From the NCBI RefSeq assembly GCF_008124615.1, contig NZ_VNIB01000013.1:1-64000 (forward strand): a DNA stretch of 64,000 bases, read 5' to 3'. The notes under the pieces are model-generated. The model saw only the letters and a program-made list of their open reading frames with translations, did no database searches and was not told where the DNA came from. Positions 37,483 through 45,744 of the stretch are shown piece by piece; the first letter of the stretch is position 1; the number at the start of each line of letters is the position of its first letter. This DNA is from Geothermobacter ehrlichii (lineage in GTDB: Bacteria; Desulfobacterota; Desulfuromonadia; Desulfuromonadales; Geothermobacteraceae). The translations under genes were made by a program, and so were the position numbers.

Positions 37483-37862
37483 ACGAGCGACCGAAACGCA
37501 TTCTCGTGCTGGACGACGAGGAAGCCATCCGCCTGAGCCTCGAGATGTTTCTCGGCGATTTCAGCTGGCAGGTTCATACTGCCGCCGACACGGCGACCGC
37601 GCTGAAGCTTATCGAGCACAACTGCATCGACCTGGCCCTGGTCGATGTCCGTCTGGCCGGCGAAAGCGGCAACCGGTTCATTGTCGAGGCGCTGAAAATC
37701 CAGCCGAAACTGAAGGTGCTGATCCACACGGGTTCCATCGACTACGCCGTACCGCCCGAACTGCAGAAGCTCGGCATCGGCGAAGCCCAGGTCGTGCGGA
37801 AACCGCAACCGGACCTGATGCGGTTCCTGGCGCTGCTGGAAGCGCAGCTTGCCGGAAGCTGA
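37479..37862 (+). CDS. Single-domain response regulator
   Basis: The gene encodes 127 residues, receiver domain only. The acidic pocket (LDDEE), phospho-acceptor Asp56 (LALVDVRLAG), the conserved Thr (IHTGS) and Lys (VRKPQ) are all present. There is no output domain, so it probably relays phosphate to another protein or acts by protein contact. It is translationally coupled to the sensor kinase upstream. Confidence 0.9.
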   Translation: MNERPKRILVLDDEEAIRLSLEMFLGDFSWQVHTAADTATALKLIEHNCIDLALVDVRLAGESGNRFIVEALKIQPKLKVLIHTGSIDYAVPPELQKLGIGEAQVVRKPQPDLMRFLALLEAQLAGS

Positions 37863-38199
37863 ACGAACAAGGGAACGAGAGCGGAATCGACGGAGAGTAA
37901 TGAACCGTCAGCGAATATAACAATGGCCGACAGGCAAAAAAAGCGCGCCCAGCAGCAAGGCGGGACGCATGCAATGACAAATCAAAGCGCGGTGTCAGGA
38001 TCGGAAAATCCATCTCCAAAACGATGTTTGACAATTATCTACTCTTCCTGAAAATGGATGTCAACCCTTTTTTTACGCCATACGCATTTCCCCGAAAAAA
38101 TGATCTGTAAAACTGCATTCTACGGCCATCGACAGCTTCTGCCGATCGCGAAGGGAGTTCCACCTTTATCTTTGCCGGCAGGCTGCCGATAAGGTTGAC
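37863..38199. other. Intergenic region with no recognised feature
   Basis: This 337-bp gap precedes the GGDEF-like gene. A TTGACA at 38028-38033 could be a -35 box, but no good -10 lies 16-18 bp downstream. I see no hairpin with a U-run and no known riboswitch pattern. Confidence 0.4.
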
Positions 38200-39216
38200 A
38201 TGCCGACACTGACACCGACATGGACCGAAGCGGACCGAACGGCCGTCATCCTGAGTGACCGGGCGGCATCCCGCGACTACCTGTTGCGCCTGCTCGACTG
38301 CACGGGCATCTTTCATCAGATTCACTGCGCCGCCGACCTGAACGGCATCGAGGCCATTCTGGACGAGCATGCGGTCGACGCCCTCTTCTTCGACTGGCAG
38401 CCACCGGACCCGGAATCGATCGCCGAGCTGGCCGCCTGCCTCGACGAGCAGGACGACTGGCGCGACATCCCCCTGCTGGTCTTTACCGCCGAAACAAGCC
38501 GGGAAACCGCCATCTGCGCCTTTCTCAACGGTGCCAGCGACTGCCTCGGTTACAGCATTCCTGCCGCCGACCTGAGGGCACGGCTCTACCCGCACCTCAA
38601 TCGCAAACTGCGCATCGATTCCCTGCGTGAAGAGAACAACCAGCTGGCGCGCCTGGCCATCAGCGATCCTCTGACCGGCCTGTACAACAGAAACTATTTC
38701 GATGTCGCCCTGCAGTTTGAAACCGCCCGCTGTCAGCGCAACGGCAGCCTGCTTTCCCTGCTGGTCATCGTCATCGACCGCTTCAACTGGCTTCACGCCA
38801 ACTTCGGCTACAAGGCCGGCGACCGCGTTCTCGGCCTGGTCGGCGGCGTGATCGGCGACGTGGTGCGCCGCTCGGACATCCCCTGCCGCTTCAACCACCA
38901 GGATTTCGCCGTCATCATGCCGGAAACGACGGCCCCCGAAGCCTACGGGCTGGCCGAACGGATCAGGGACGAACTCAACCACCGCCAGCCGCGCCATCCC
39001 CTTGACCGGTTTTCCGTCACCCTGAGCATGGGCATCAGCAGCATCTCCGGCGCCGGCACCTTCGCGCCGGCGAACCTGATCGAAGAAGCCTACTGCGCCG
39101 TCGAAACCGGTCGCCGCTTCGGCGCCGGGCGTACCGAAATCTTCAGCCACAATCTGGAGATCTTCACCGAGGACGGCTTTCGCCTCGACCTGGAACATCC
39201 GCAGGGAAACGCCTGA
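38200..39216 (+). CDS. Receiver-GGDEF protein with a degenerate active site
   Basis: The gene encodes 338 residues. Residues about 10-135 resemble a receiver domain with FFDWQPPD at the phosphorylation site, but the conserved Lys is missing (CLGYSI). Residues about 160-320 are a GGDEF domain (DPLTGLYNRNYF, DRFNWLHANFGYKAGDRVL), yet the GGDEF signature itself reads NHQDF (CRFNHQDFAVIMPET). Cyclic-di-GMP synthesis is therefore unlikely; a sensing or scaffolding role is more plausible. It is a single gene. Confidence 0.85.
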   Translation: MPTLTPTWTEADRTAVILSDRAASRDYLLRLLDCTGIFHQIHCAADLNGIEAILDEHAVDALFFDWQPPDPESIAELAACLDEQDDWRDIPLLVFTAETSRETAICAFLNGASDCLGYSIPAADLRARLYPHLNRKLRIDSLREENNQLARLAISDPLTGLYNRNYFDVALQFETARCQRNGSLLSLLVIVIDRFNWLHANFGYKAGDRVLGLVGGVIGDVVRRSDIPCRFNHQDFAVIMPETTAPEAYGLAERIRDELNHRQPRHPLDRFSVTLSMGISSISGAGTFAPANLIEEAYCAVETGRRFGAGRTEIFSHNLEIFTEDGFRLDLEHPQGNA

Positions 39217-39315
39217 GGCAGACGGTCAAGAAAGGTCGCGAACAGCGGAAGATGCGACAAGACGCCGGCCGCAAAAGACGAACGCAGCTTCCAGATACGG
39301 GGAAGCTGGAGGCGA

Positions 39316-40395
39316 TCAGGTCATGAGGATCTTTTCGCGACGAATGAGAATCTCGAAAGCGAGCACCGTCTTGCGCACCAGCCGGTTCAGATCGGCCATC
39401 CGCTCCGCCAGGCTCTTTTCGCCGCCGTCAACATAGACAACATTGACCACACGGCCTCCGAGCTGCAGCGGCAGCAGCAGGGCAGCTGTCGGCGCCTGCC
39501 CTCCCAGGGCTTCGATCAGCTGTTCGTTCTCCCCCTTGACGGGTATGCCGCCCAGGTAGGGACTGTTCCCCTCGACCACGGTCCTGATCACCGACGGTTC
39601 GTTCAAAGAAATGCTGAGCTGGGAAAAGTCGTCCAACACCTTGCCCTCACCGACCGCCTTCCAGCCGTCGACGCGCTCGCCGCGACAGACCAGCAGGGCG
39701 GCGCGATCGAACTCCTGGCCGAGATAACCGAGCAGCACGTCGCCGATCTCGTCACGGGACGTCGCCTCGGCCAGGGATTGCGAAACCTGGTCGATGGAAT
39801 ACTGTCCGACCCGCTCCGAAAAATCCTCCTCCTCGAGGATGACCGCCTCTTCCAGCTCTTCCTCATCGATCTGTTCCTCATGCGCTTGCTGCTCGGCTTC
39901 CGCCTCGGCCGCCGTCCCCTTCCACTCGCCGATCCGGGCGATGATGGCCTGGTAGCGATCCTCGATCTCGTAGCCGTAGTAACGGTTGAGCGCCTGCAAC
40001 AGGCGCACCTCCGGCGCCACCAGGGGCTGGATGATGTAGTCGGTGATAAAGGCAATTTCGTCGATGGCGGCCAGATCGGCCGGATCGGCCATGGCCAAAC
40101 TGAGCCGTTTCTTTTCGCAGCGGATGGGAACAACCCTGTATTTCAGCGCCAGCCCCCTGGGAACCTTCTGGATGATCTCGGCGGGAATCTCCTGCAGCTG
40201 GTCGGGATGCACATAGGGGACAGAAAGCTTGCGGCTGAGAAACCGCGCCAGTGTCTCCTCCTCGACCATGCCCAGCTCGATCAGGCTGGTGCCGATCTTG
40301 CCGCCGTAGACCACCCGGTTGAGCAGCGCCTCGTCGAACTGCTCACGGGTGATCAGTTCCGCTTCCCGCAACATCTCCAGCAATGTCAGCGCCAT
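39316..40395 (-). CDS. Stand-alone MshEN (GspE N-terminal) domain protein
   Basis: The gene encodes 359 residues. Residues 1-150 match the GspE/MshE N-terminal domain (LLEMLREAELITREQFDEAL, LIELGMVEEETLARFLSRKLSVPYV), which binds cyclic-di-GMP in MshE. An acidic linker at about 165-195 (EEQIDEEELEEAVILEEEDF) leads to a GAF-like C-terminal part ending near the tip of the protein. No ATPase domain is present, so it is not a secretion ATPase. It may be a cyclic-di-GMP-responsive adaptor; that is inferred from the domain. Confidence 0.75.
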   Translation of the reverse strand: MALTLLEMLREAELITREQFDEALLNRVVYGGKIGTSLIELGMVEEETLARFLSRKLSVPYVHPDQLQEIPAEIIQKVPRGLALKYRVVPIRCEKKRLSLAMADPADLAAIDEIAFITDYIIQPLVAPEVRLLQALNRYYGYEIEDRYQAIIARIGEWKGTAAEAEAEQQAHEEQIDEEELEEAVILEEEDFSERVGQYSIDQVSQSLAEATSRDEIGDVLLGYLGQEFDRAALLVCRGERVDGWKAVGEGKVLDDFSQLSISLNEPSVIRTVVEGNSPYLGGIPVKGENEQLIEALGGQAPTAALLLPLQLGGRVVNVVYVDGGEKSLAERMADLNRLVRKTVLAFEILIRREKILMT

Positions 40396-40588
40396 GACTC
40401 CCTCCTGAAGCTAGCCTCGCCCGAAAAGGTTAGCCTGCTTCCAGAGGACTGCCAACCACAAAGTACGCCATCCAAAGAGAATCAACGCCGGCGCTTTTTG
40501 CTTGCCTGCCCGCCCCACAAGGGATATAACCACCCCAGATTGTGGTCTGCAAGACGAAGAACCCCACATGTAGTATCAAGGAGGCAGC

Positions 40589-40669
40589 ATGGAAAAGTGC
40601 AAAGCCTGCGGCAAGGCCTACACCGCCGCCTGTGCCCAGTGCATCCGGAAAAAGGATTCAAGACGCTGA
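40589..40669 (+). CDS. 26-residue zinc-ribbon microprotein
   Basis: An AAGGAGG ribosome-binding site (40579-40585) stands 4 nt before an ATG that opens MEKCKACGKAYTAACAQCIR and ends after 26 codons. Two CxxC pairs would bind one zinc ion. The frame overlaps the start of the methyltransferase gene. It may be a real microprotein, a leader peptide that couples translation, or the N-terminus of the methyltransferase joined by frameshifting at GGAAAAAGG (near 40646-40654). Confidence 0.5.
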   Translation: MEKCKACGKAYTAACAQCIRKKDSRR

Positions 40670-41640
40670 ACGCCCCCGGTTCCGACCGACAGGGAGAGCC
40701 GGGCGGTCAGCCGTCTCCCGCCTCCTGGCCGCCCGCACCCGAAACCCTGCTCCCCCTGCTCCGGCATCGCCTGCCGGCGACCGGCCCGGAAGCCCGCCGT
40801 CTCTGGCATGGCCGTGGCGGCACCGCTATCGACTGGTCCTGGCTGTCCATCGACTGGTACCCGCCGGTCCTGCACCTGATCGCCTACCGCGAGATTCCCG
40901 AAGCCTTCGCCCGACAGCTGGCCGATCTGCTCGATCCGCACCTGCAACCCCGACCGGCCACCGTCTATCTGCAGCGTCGGGATCTGTGCGATGCGCCGCA
41001 CCTGCTGCTGCAAGGCGAACATCCGGCCGCGCCGGTGGCCCGCGAGAACGGCCTGACCTTCCGGCTCGACTTCGGCCGTGGCCGCAATATCGGTTTCTTC
41101 CCCGACATGGCCGCCGGCCGGCGCTGGGTGCGGGAAAGAGCCGAAGGGAAGAGAATTCTCAACCTGTTCGCCTACACCTGCGCCTTCTCGGTCGCCGCTT
41201 TGGCCGGCGGCGCCGTCCAGGTGGTCAATCTGGACATGAACCGCAACGTTCTCGCCCGCGGCCGGGAAAATCACCTGCTGAACGGCATCGATCCGCGCCG
41301 TGCCGGCTTTCTCGCCCACGACCTGTTCAAGTCCTTCGGCAAGCTGCGCCGTCTCGGCCCCTTTGACCTGGTGATCGCCGACCCCCCCGACATTCAGGGA
41401 GCCAGTTTTCGCTCGGAACGGGACTGGCCGAAACTGTTGCGCAAGCTGCCGGAACTGCTCACCGCCAATGGCGAATTTCTCGCCTGCGTCAGCTCGCCGC
41501 GCCTGGGCCGCCGGTTTCTGCTCGAGATGATCAACCGTCACACTCCTTTTCTTCAGCTGCTCGAGAAACGGACCGCCGGTCCCGATTTTCCGGAACGGGA
41601 CCCGGACAAGGGGCTGCATCTGATGCTCTACACAAGGTAA
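40639..41640 (+). CDS. Class I SAM-dependent methyltransferase (RlmI/RlmK-like)
   Basis: The gene encodes 333 residues if translation starts at GTG 40639, the only standard start codon before the conserved part; the first 60 residues are poorly conserved in style. The SAM-binding core reads GRGRNIGFFPDMAAGRRWV, then LFAYTCAFSVAALAGGA and NLDMNRNVLARGRENHLLNG, and the catalytic motif is IADPPDIQ. This matches rRNA cytosine methyltransferases of the RlmI group but lacks the N-terminal PUA domain. The target is probably rRNA. Confidence 0.8.
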   Translation: MHPEKGFKTLNAPGSDRQGEPGGQPSPASWPPAPETLLPLLRHRLPATGPEARRLWHGRGGTAIDWSWLSIDWYPPVLHLIAYREIPEAFARQLADLLDPHLQPRPATVYLQRRDLCDAPHLLLQGEHPAAPVARENGLTFRLDFGRGRNIGFFPDMAAGRRWVRERAEGKRILNLFAYTCAFSVAALAGGAVQVVNLDMNRNVLARGRENHLLNGIDPRRAGFLAHDLFKSFGKLRRLGPFDLVIADPPDIQGASFRSERDWPKLLRKLPELLTANGEFLACVSSPRLGRRFLLEMINRHTPFLQLLEKRTAGPDFPERDPDKGLHLMLYTR

Positions 41641-41680
41641 GGGGCGAGAGGCGCAGCAACAAATATCAACCCGTAAGCTT

Positions 41681-41705
41681 TCTCTCCGTCTCTGCGTTAA
41701 AAACA
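41681..41705. repeat. Single arm of the CGCAGAGACGG repeat family
   Basis: TCTCTCCGTCTCTGCGTTAA matches the right arm of the repeat at 20090 almost exactly. No matching left arm is visible, so this is a truncated copy between two plus-strand genes. Confidence 0.55.
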
Positions 41706-41742
41706 CCTTTGGCCTGTTTGACCCTGAACCGGCAATTGACGG

Positions 41743-41770
41743 TTGCCTTTTCCGGCCGGAAAACTACAAT
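41743..41770 (+). promoter_or_regulatory. Promoter with palindromic operator
   Basis: TTGCCT (41743-41748), 16 bp, then TACAAT (41765-41770). The spacer is a perfect 16-bp palindrome, TTTTCCGGCCGGAAAA (41748-41763). A protein bound there would block RNA polymerase. It serves the aldolase-like gene and perhaps the formate dehydrogenase genes after it. Confidence 0.55.
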
Positions 41771-41802
41771 CATCGGAGATCCACTTTTCTGAAGGAGTCT
41801 TC

Positions 41803-42867
41803 ATGCAACACGTCCATCCCGATCCCGTTCTGAAAAACCAGTTCGCCAGCGACAACTACGCCCCGATCTGCCCCGAGGCCATGGACGCCATACTCCAGGT
41901 CAACAGCGGCTACGTCAACGCCTACGGCAACGACCCCTGGACCGCCCGCGCCTGCGACATGCTGCGTGACTTTTTCGCCACCGACTGCCAGATCTTCTTC
42001 GTCTTCAACGGCACCGCCGCCAACTCCCTGGCCCTGGCCTCCCTCTGCCAGAGCTACCACAGCATCGTCTGCCACGAACTGGCGCATATCGAAACCGACG
42101 AATGCGGGGCGCCGGAGTTCTTTTCCAACGGCACCAAGATCCTGCTGACCACCGGCAACGGCGGCAAGGTCGACCCGGCCCAGGTCGAGCACCTGGTCAC
42201 CCGTCGCAGCGACATCCACTATCCGAAGCCGAAAGTGCTCAGCCTGACCCAGTCCACCGAACTCGGCACCGTCTACACCCCGGACGAACTGCAGGTCCTG
42301 CGCGACTGCGCCGAGCGGCATGAGCTGCGCCTGCACATGGACGGCGCCCGTTTCGCCAACGCCCTGGCCAGCCTCGAGCTGTCGCCGGCCGAGCTGAGCT
42401 GGAAGGCGGGGGTCGACGTGCTGACCTTCGGCGGCACCAAGTGCGGCATGGCGGTCGGCGAGGCGGTGATCTTCTTCGACCGGGAACTGGCGGCCGAATT
42501 CGACTACCGCTGCAAGCAGGCCGGCCAGCTCGCCTCGAAGATGCGCTACCTCTCCGCCCCCTGGATCAGCCTGCTGCAGGACGGCGCCCTGCTGCGCCAC
42601 GCCCGCCACGCCAACGCCATGGCCAGACTGCTTGCCAATGAGCTGCAGAAACTGCCCGGGGTCGAGGTGGCCCATCCGGTCGAGGCGAACGCGGTCTTCG
42701 TCCGTCTGCCACAGGAGGTGATCGACACCCTGCGGGCCGAAGGCTGGTATTTCTACACCTTCATCGGTACCGGCGAAGCACGACTGATGTGCTCCTGGCA
42801 CACCAGCGAAGAGGATGTCGGCCAGCTGGTCGCCGCGGTCCGAGCCGCCCTGCCAAAGACGGGATGA
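41803..42867 (+). CDS. Low-specificity L-threonine aldolase-like PLP enzyme
   Basis: The gene encodes 354 residues from ATG 41803 (GAAGGAG upstream; MQHVHPDPVLKNQFASDNY). It is a fold-type I PLP enzyme of the beta-eliminating lyase/threonine-aldolase family: FVFNGTAANSLAL, HELAHIETDECGAPE, HMDGARFANAL and the lysine motif LTFGGTKCGMAVGE. Likely reaction: threonine or allo-threonine to glycine and acetaldehyde. Only 13 bp separate it from the formate dehydrogenase cluster, with which it may share a transcript. Confidence 0.85.
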   Translation: MQHVHPDPVLKNQFASDNYAPICPEAMDAILQVNSGYVNAYGNDPWTARACDMLRDFFATDCQIFFVFNGTAANSLALASLCQSYHSIVCHELAHIETDECGAPEFFSNGTKILLTTGNGGKVDPAQVEHLVTRRSDIHYPKPKVLSLTQSTELGTVYTPDELQVLRDCAERHELRLHMDGARFANALASLELSPAELSWKAGVDVLTFGGTKCGMAVGEAVIFFDRELAAEFDYRCKQAGQLASKMRYLSAPWISLLQDGALLRHARHANAMARLLANELQKLPGVEVAHPVEANAVFVRLPQEVIDTLRAEGWYFYTFIGTGEARLMCSWHTSEEDVGQLVAAVRAALPKTG

Positions 42868-42880
42868 CCATGGAAAAGCG

Positions 42881-43717
42881 ATGACCGCTCCCGCCTCGCT
42901 CTACGCCCCCCGGCCCTGCCGGCTGCTGACCGTCTCCGGGCTGACCCCGCAGGAGAAGCTGTTCCGGCTGCAGCTGGTGGACGGCTCCTCCCTGGGACAC
43001 CAGCCGGGGCAGTTCATCCAGCTGTCGATTCCCGGTCTGACCGAGGCGCCGATCTCGGTCGCCAACTCGCCGACCCGCGGCACCGTTTTCGAACTGGCAG
43101 TGCGCCGGGCCGGCCGACTCACCGGCGCCCTGCACAAGCTTGCCCCCGGCGCCCTGATTGGCATCCGCGGCCCCTTCGGCCGCCCCTTCCAGCTCGACGC
43201 CCTGCGCGGCAAGCAATTGCTGCTGATCGCCGGCGGCTGCGGCCTGGCTCCGCTGCGCTCCCTGATCCAGTACTGCCAGGACCGGCCGGAGGAGTTCGCC
43301 GCGGTGCACATCCTCTACGGCGCCCGTTCTCCCGCCGATCTGCTGTTCAAGGACGATCTGGCCGCCTGGCAGCGCAGCGAGCGACTCGACTGCCGCTACA
43401 CCGTCGACCGGATTCCGGCCGACTCCTGCTACGATGGCGAAACCGGGCTGCTGCCCCGGCTGCTGTCACAGCTCGAACTCGATCCGGCCAACTGCAGCGC
43501 GGTGCTGGTCGGTCCGCCGCCGATGTACCGTCCGGTGATCGCCGAGTTGCGCCGGCTCGGGTTGAGCGGCGAACGCCGGATCATGCTCTCCCTCGAACGG
43601 CAGATGCGCTGCGGGGTCGGCAAGTGCGGCCACTGCAGCATCGAACACCTCACCTGCTGCAGCGATGGTCCGGTCTTCTGGCTGGAGGAGGTGGAAGCGT
43701 TGCGAGGCGCCCTGTGA
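42881..43717 (+). CDS. FAD/NAD(P)-binding oxidoreductase subunit (HydG-like) of formate dehydrogenase
   Basis: The gene encodes 278 residues from ATG 42881. It resembles the gamma subunit of sulfhydrogenases and dihydroorotate dehydrogenase B electron-transfer subunits: QPGQFIQLSIPG and ISVANSPTRG (flavin site), IAGGCGLAPLRSLIQYC and ILYGARSPADLLF (NAD(P) site), and a C-terminal 2Fe-2S motif CGVGKCGHCSIE. The fused protein at 14535 has the same module. Its stop overlaps the GTG of the FDH gene, which ties it to that enzyme. Confidence 0.85.
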   Translation: MTAPASLYAPRPCRLLTVSGLTPQEKLFRLQLVDGSSLGHQPGQFIQLSIPGLTEAPISVANSPTRGTVFELAVRRAGRLTGALHKLAPGALIGIRGPFGRPFQLDALRGKQLLLIAGGCGLAPLRSLIQYCQDRPEEFAAVHILYGARSPADLLFKDDLAAWQRSERLDCRYTVDRIPADSCYDGETGLLPRLLSQLELDPANCSAVLVGPPPMYRPVIAELRRLGLSGERRIMLSLERQMRCGVGKCGHCSIEHLTCCSDGPVFWLEEVEALRGAL

Positions 43718-45744
43718 AGGCCACCCTGACCACCTGCCCCTACTGCGGCACCGGCTGCAATCTTTACCTGCTCGGCGACGAGCGGGGACAGCTGTACGGC
43801 GTCGAACCGGTCGCCGGCCATCCGGTCAGCCGCGGCCAACTCTGCCTCAAGGGCTGGAACGCCCACGCCTTCGTCGCCCACCCGGAGCGGCTGACCCACC
43901 CGCTGCTGCGCCGGCAGGGAAAGCTGCGCCCTTGTGACTGGGAAACCGCCCTCGATCTGGTCCATTGCCGCCTGGCCGCCATCGCCGAACGGCACGGTCC
44001 CGACAGCCTGATGTTCCTCGCCTCGGCCAAGGCCAGCAACGAGGAGAACTACCTGCTGATGAAGCTGGCCCGGGCCGGCTTCGGTACCAACAACGTCGAT
44101 CACTGCGCCCGGCTCTGCCATTCCTCGACCGTTTTCGGCCTGGCGGAGACCCTCGGCTCGGGAGCGATGACCAACAGCCTGAACTGCTTCGAACGGACCG
44201 ACCTGGTGCTGGTGATCGGCTCCAACACCACCGAACAGCATCCGCTGATCGGCAGCCGGATCCTCCAGGCCCGGCAGCGGGGCGCGGGACTGATCGTGAT
44301 CGACGGCCGGACCATCCGCCTGGCCCGGCATGCCGACCTGCACCTGCGGCCGCAGAACGGCACCGACGTCGCTCTGCTCTGCGGCATGATGCGGCAGATC
44401 CTCGCCGACGGCCTGGAGGACCGCGCTTTCATCGCCGCCCGCTGCGAAAACTTCGCCGCCTTCGAAGCCTCGCTGCGGGACTACACCCCGGAGCGGGTCG
44501 CGGCCATCACCGGCGTGCCGGCCCAGCAACTGGTCGACGCCGCACGCCGCTTCGCCTGCGCGGATAAGGCGATGATCGTCTTCGCCATGGGCATCACCCA
44601 ACACAGCCACGGGGTCGACAATGTCCGGGCGCTCTCCAACCTCGCCCTGCTGACCGGCAACATCGGCCGGCCGGGCACCGGCCTCAATCCCCTGCGCGGC
44701 CAGAACAATGTCCAGGGAGCCTGCGACATGGGCGCCCTGCCCGACGTCTACAGCGGCTACCAGAAGGTGAGCGACCCGGCGGCGCGGGAGAAATTCTCCG
44801 CCGCCTGGGGCGTGCCCCTGCCGGATCGGCCCGGCCTGATGGCGACCCACGCCATGGAAGCCGCCGCGGCCGGCAGAGTGCGCGGCATGCTGATCATGGG
44901 GGAGAATCCGCTCCTCTCCGAGGCGAATCAGGGCCTGGTCCGTCAGGCACTGCAGAAGCTGGAGTTTCTCGCCGTCATCGACATCTTCCCCACCGAAACC
45001 GCGCAGCTGGCCGACGTGGTGCTGCCGGCCGCCTGCTACGCCGAACGGGACGGCAGCTTCACCTCCACCGAGCGCCGGGTCCAGCGCGGCCGCCAGGCGA
45101 TCGCCCCGCCGGGAGAGGCCCGGGCCGACTGGCAGATTCTCTGCGCGCTGCTGGGGCGCTGCGGCGTGCCGGCCGGCTATGCCGGTCCGGGGGAGATCAT
45201 GGCGGAGATCGCCGCGCTGACCCCGAGCTACGCCGGCATCAGCTACCCCCGGCTGGAAGGGACCGGCCTGCAATGGCCCTGCCCGGATGCTGAACATCCC
45301 GGTACTCCGATCCTGCACGTCGGGCGCTGCAGCCGCGGCAAGGCCCGCTTCAGTCCGGTCGCCTACCGACCAGCGGTCGAGACGCCGGACGCCGACTATC
45401 CATTCCTGCTCAATACCGGACGCACCGGGGTGCACTGGCACACCGGCAGCATGACCCGCCGCAGCCACCTGCTCGACCGCGAAGAACGCGAGCCCTACGT
45501 CGAAATCCATCCGGCCGACGCCGCCCGCTATCAGCTTGAGGAACGCCGGCCGGTCCGCATCAGCAGCCGCCGCGGCAGCATCGAAGCGCGGACCAGAATC
45601 ACCGATCGGGTTCCCGCCGGGCAGCTGTTCATCCCCTTCCATTTCGTCGAAGGAGCCGCCAACGCCCTGACCAACAACGCCCTCGACCCGGAATCGGGCA
45701 TCCCCGAATTCAAGGTCTGCGCCGTGAGGCTTCAGCCATGCTGA
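43714..45744 (+). CDS. Molybdopterin formate dehydrogenase, catalytic subunit (Cys type)
   Basis: The gene encodes 676 residues from GTG 43714. The N-terminal 4Fe-4S site is C8, C11, C15 and C44 (TCPYCGTGCN ... GQLCLKG), with Lys46 for electron relay. The active site DHCARLCHSST puts Cys135-His136 where formate dehydrogenases carry Sec/Cys-His, so no selenium is needed. MGD-binding motifs include MGENPLLSEA, ERRVQRG and the C-terminal LLNTGRTGVHWHTGSMTRR. No Tat signal: cytosolic. It is sandwiched between HydG-like and HydB-like genes, so it probably exchanges electrons with NAD(P). Confidence 0.9.
   Translation: MKATLTTCPYCGTGCNLYLLGDERGQLYGVEPVAGHPVSRGQLCLKGWNAHAFVAHPERLTHPLLRRQGKLRPCDWETALDLVHCRLAAIAERHGPDSLMFLASAKASNEENYLLMKLARAGFGTNNVDHCARLCHSSTVFGLAETLGSGAMTNSLNCFERTDLVLVIGSNTTEQHPLIGSRILQARQRGAGLIVIDGRTIRLARHADLHLRPQNGTDVALLCGMMRQILADGLEDRAFIAARCENFAAFEASLRDYTPERVAAITGVPAQQLVDAARRFACADKAMIVFAMGITQHSHGVDNVRALSNLALLTGNIGRPGTGLNPLRGQNNVQGACDMGALPDVYSGYQKVSDPAAREKFSAAWGVPLPDRPGLMATHAMEAAAAGRVRGMLIMGENPLLSEANQGLVRQALQKLEFLAVIDIFPTETAQLADVVLPAACYAERDGSFTSTERRVQRGRQAIAPPGEARADWQILCALLGRCGVPAGYAGPGEIMAEIAALTPSYAGISYPRLEGTGLQWPCPDAEHPGTPILHVGRCSRGKARFSPVAYRPAVETPDADYPFLLNTGRTGVHWHTGSMTRRSHLLDREEREPYVEIHPADAARYQLEERRPVRISSRRGSIEARTRITDRVPAGQLFIPFHFVEGAANALTNNALDPESGIPEFKVCAVRLQPC

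Noticed and set aside
37863-38199. Cyclic-di-GMP (GEMM) riboswitch before the GGDEF-like gene
   Set aside because: I looked for the characteristic conserved core and paired helices and did not find them.
39285-39308. Hairpin CAGCTTCC/GGAAGCTG between convergent genes
   Set aside because: The 8-bp stem has no U-run on either side, so a terminator call is not supported.
44113-44130. Selenocysteine in the formate dehydrogenase
   Set aside because: The active-site codon encodes Cys (RLCHSS) rather than an in-frame TGA, so no Sec insertion is needed.
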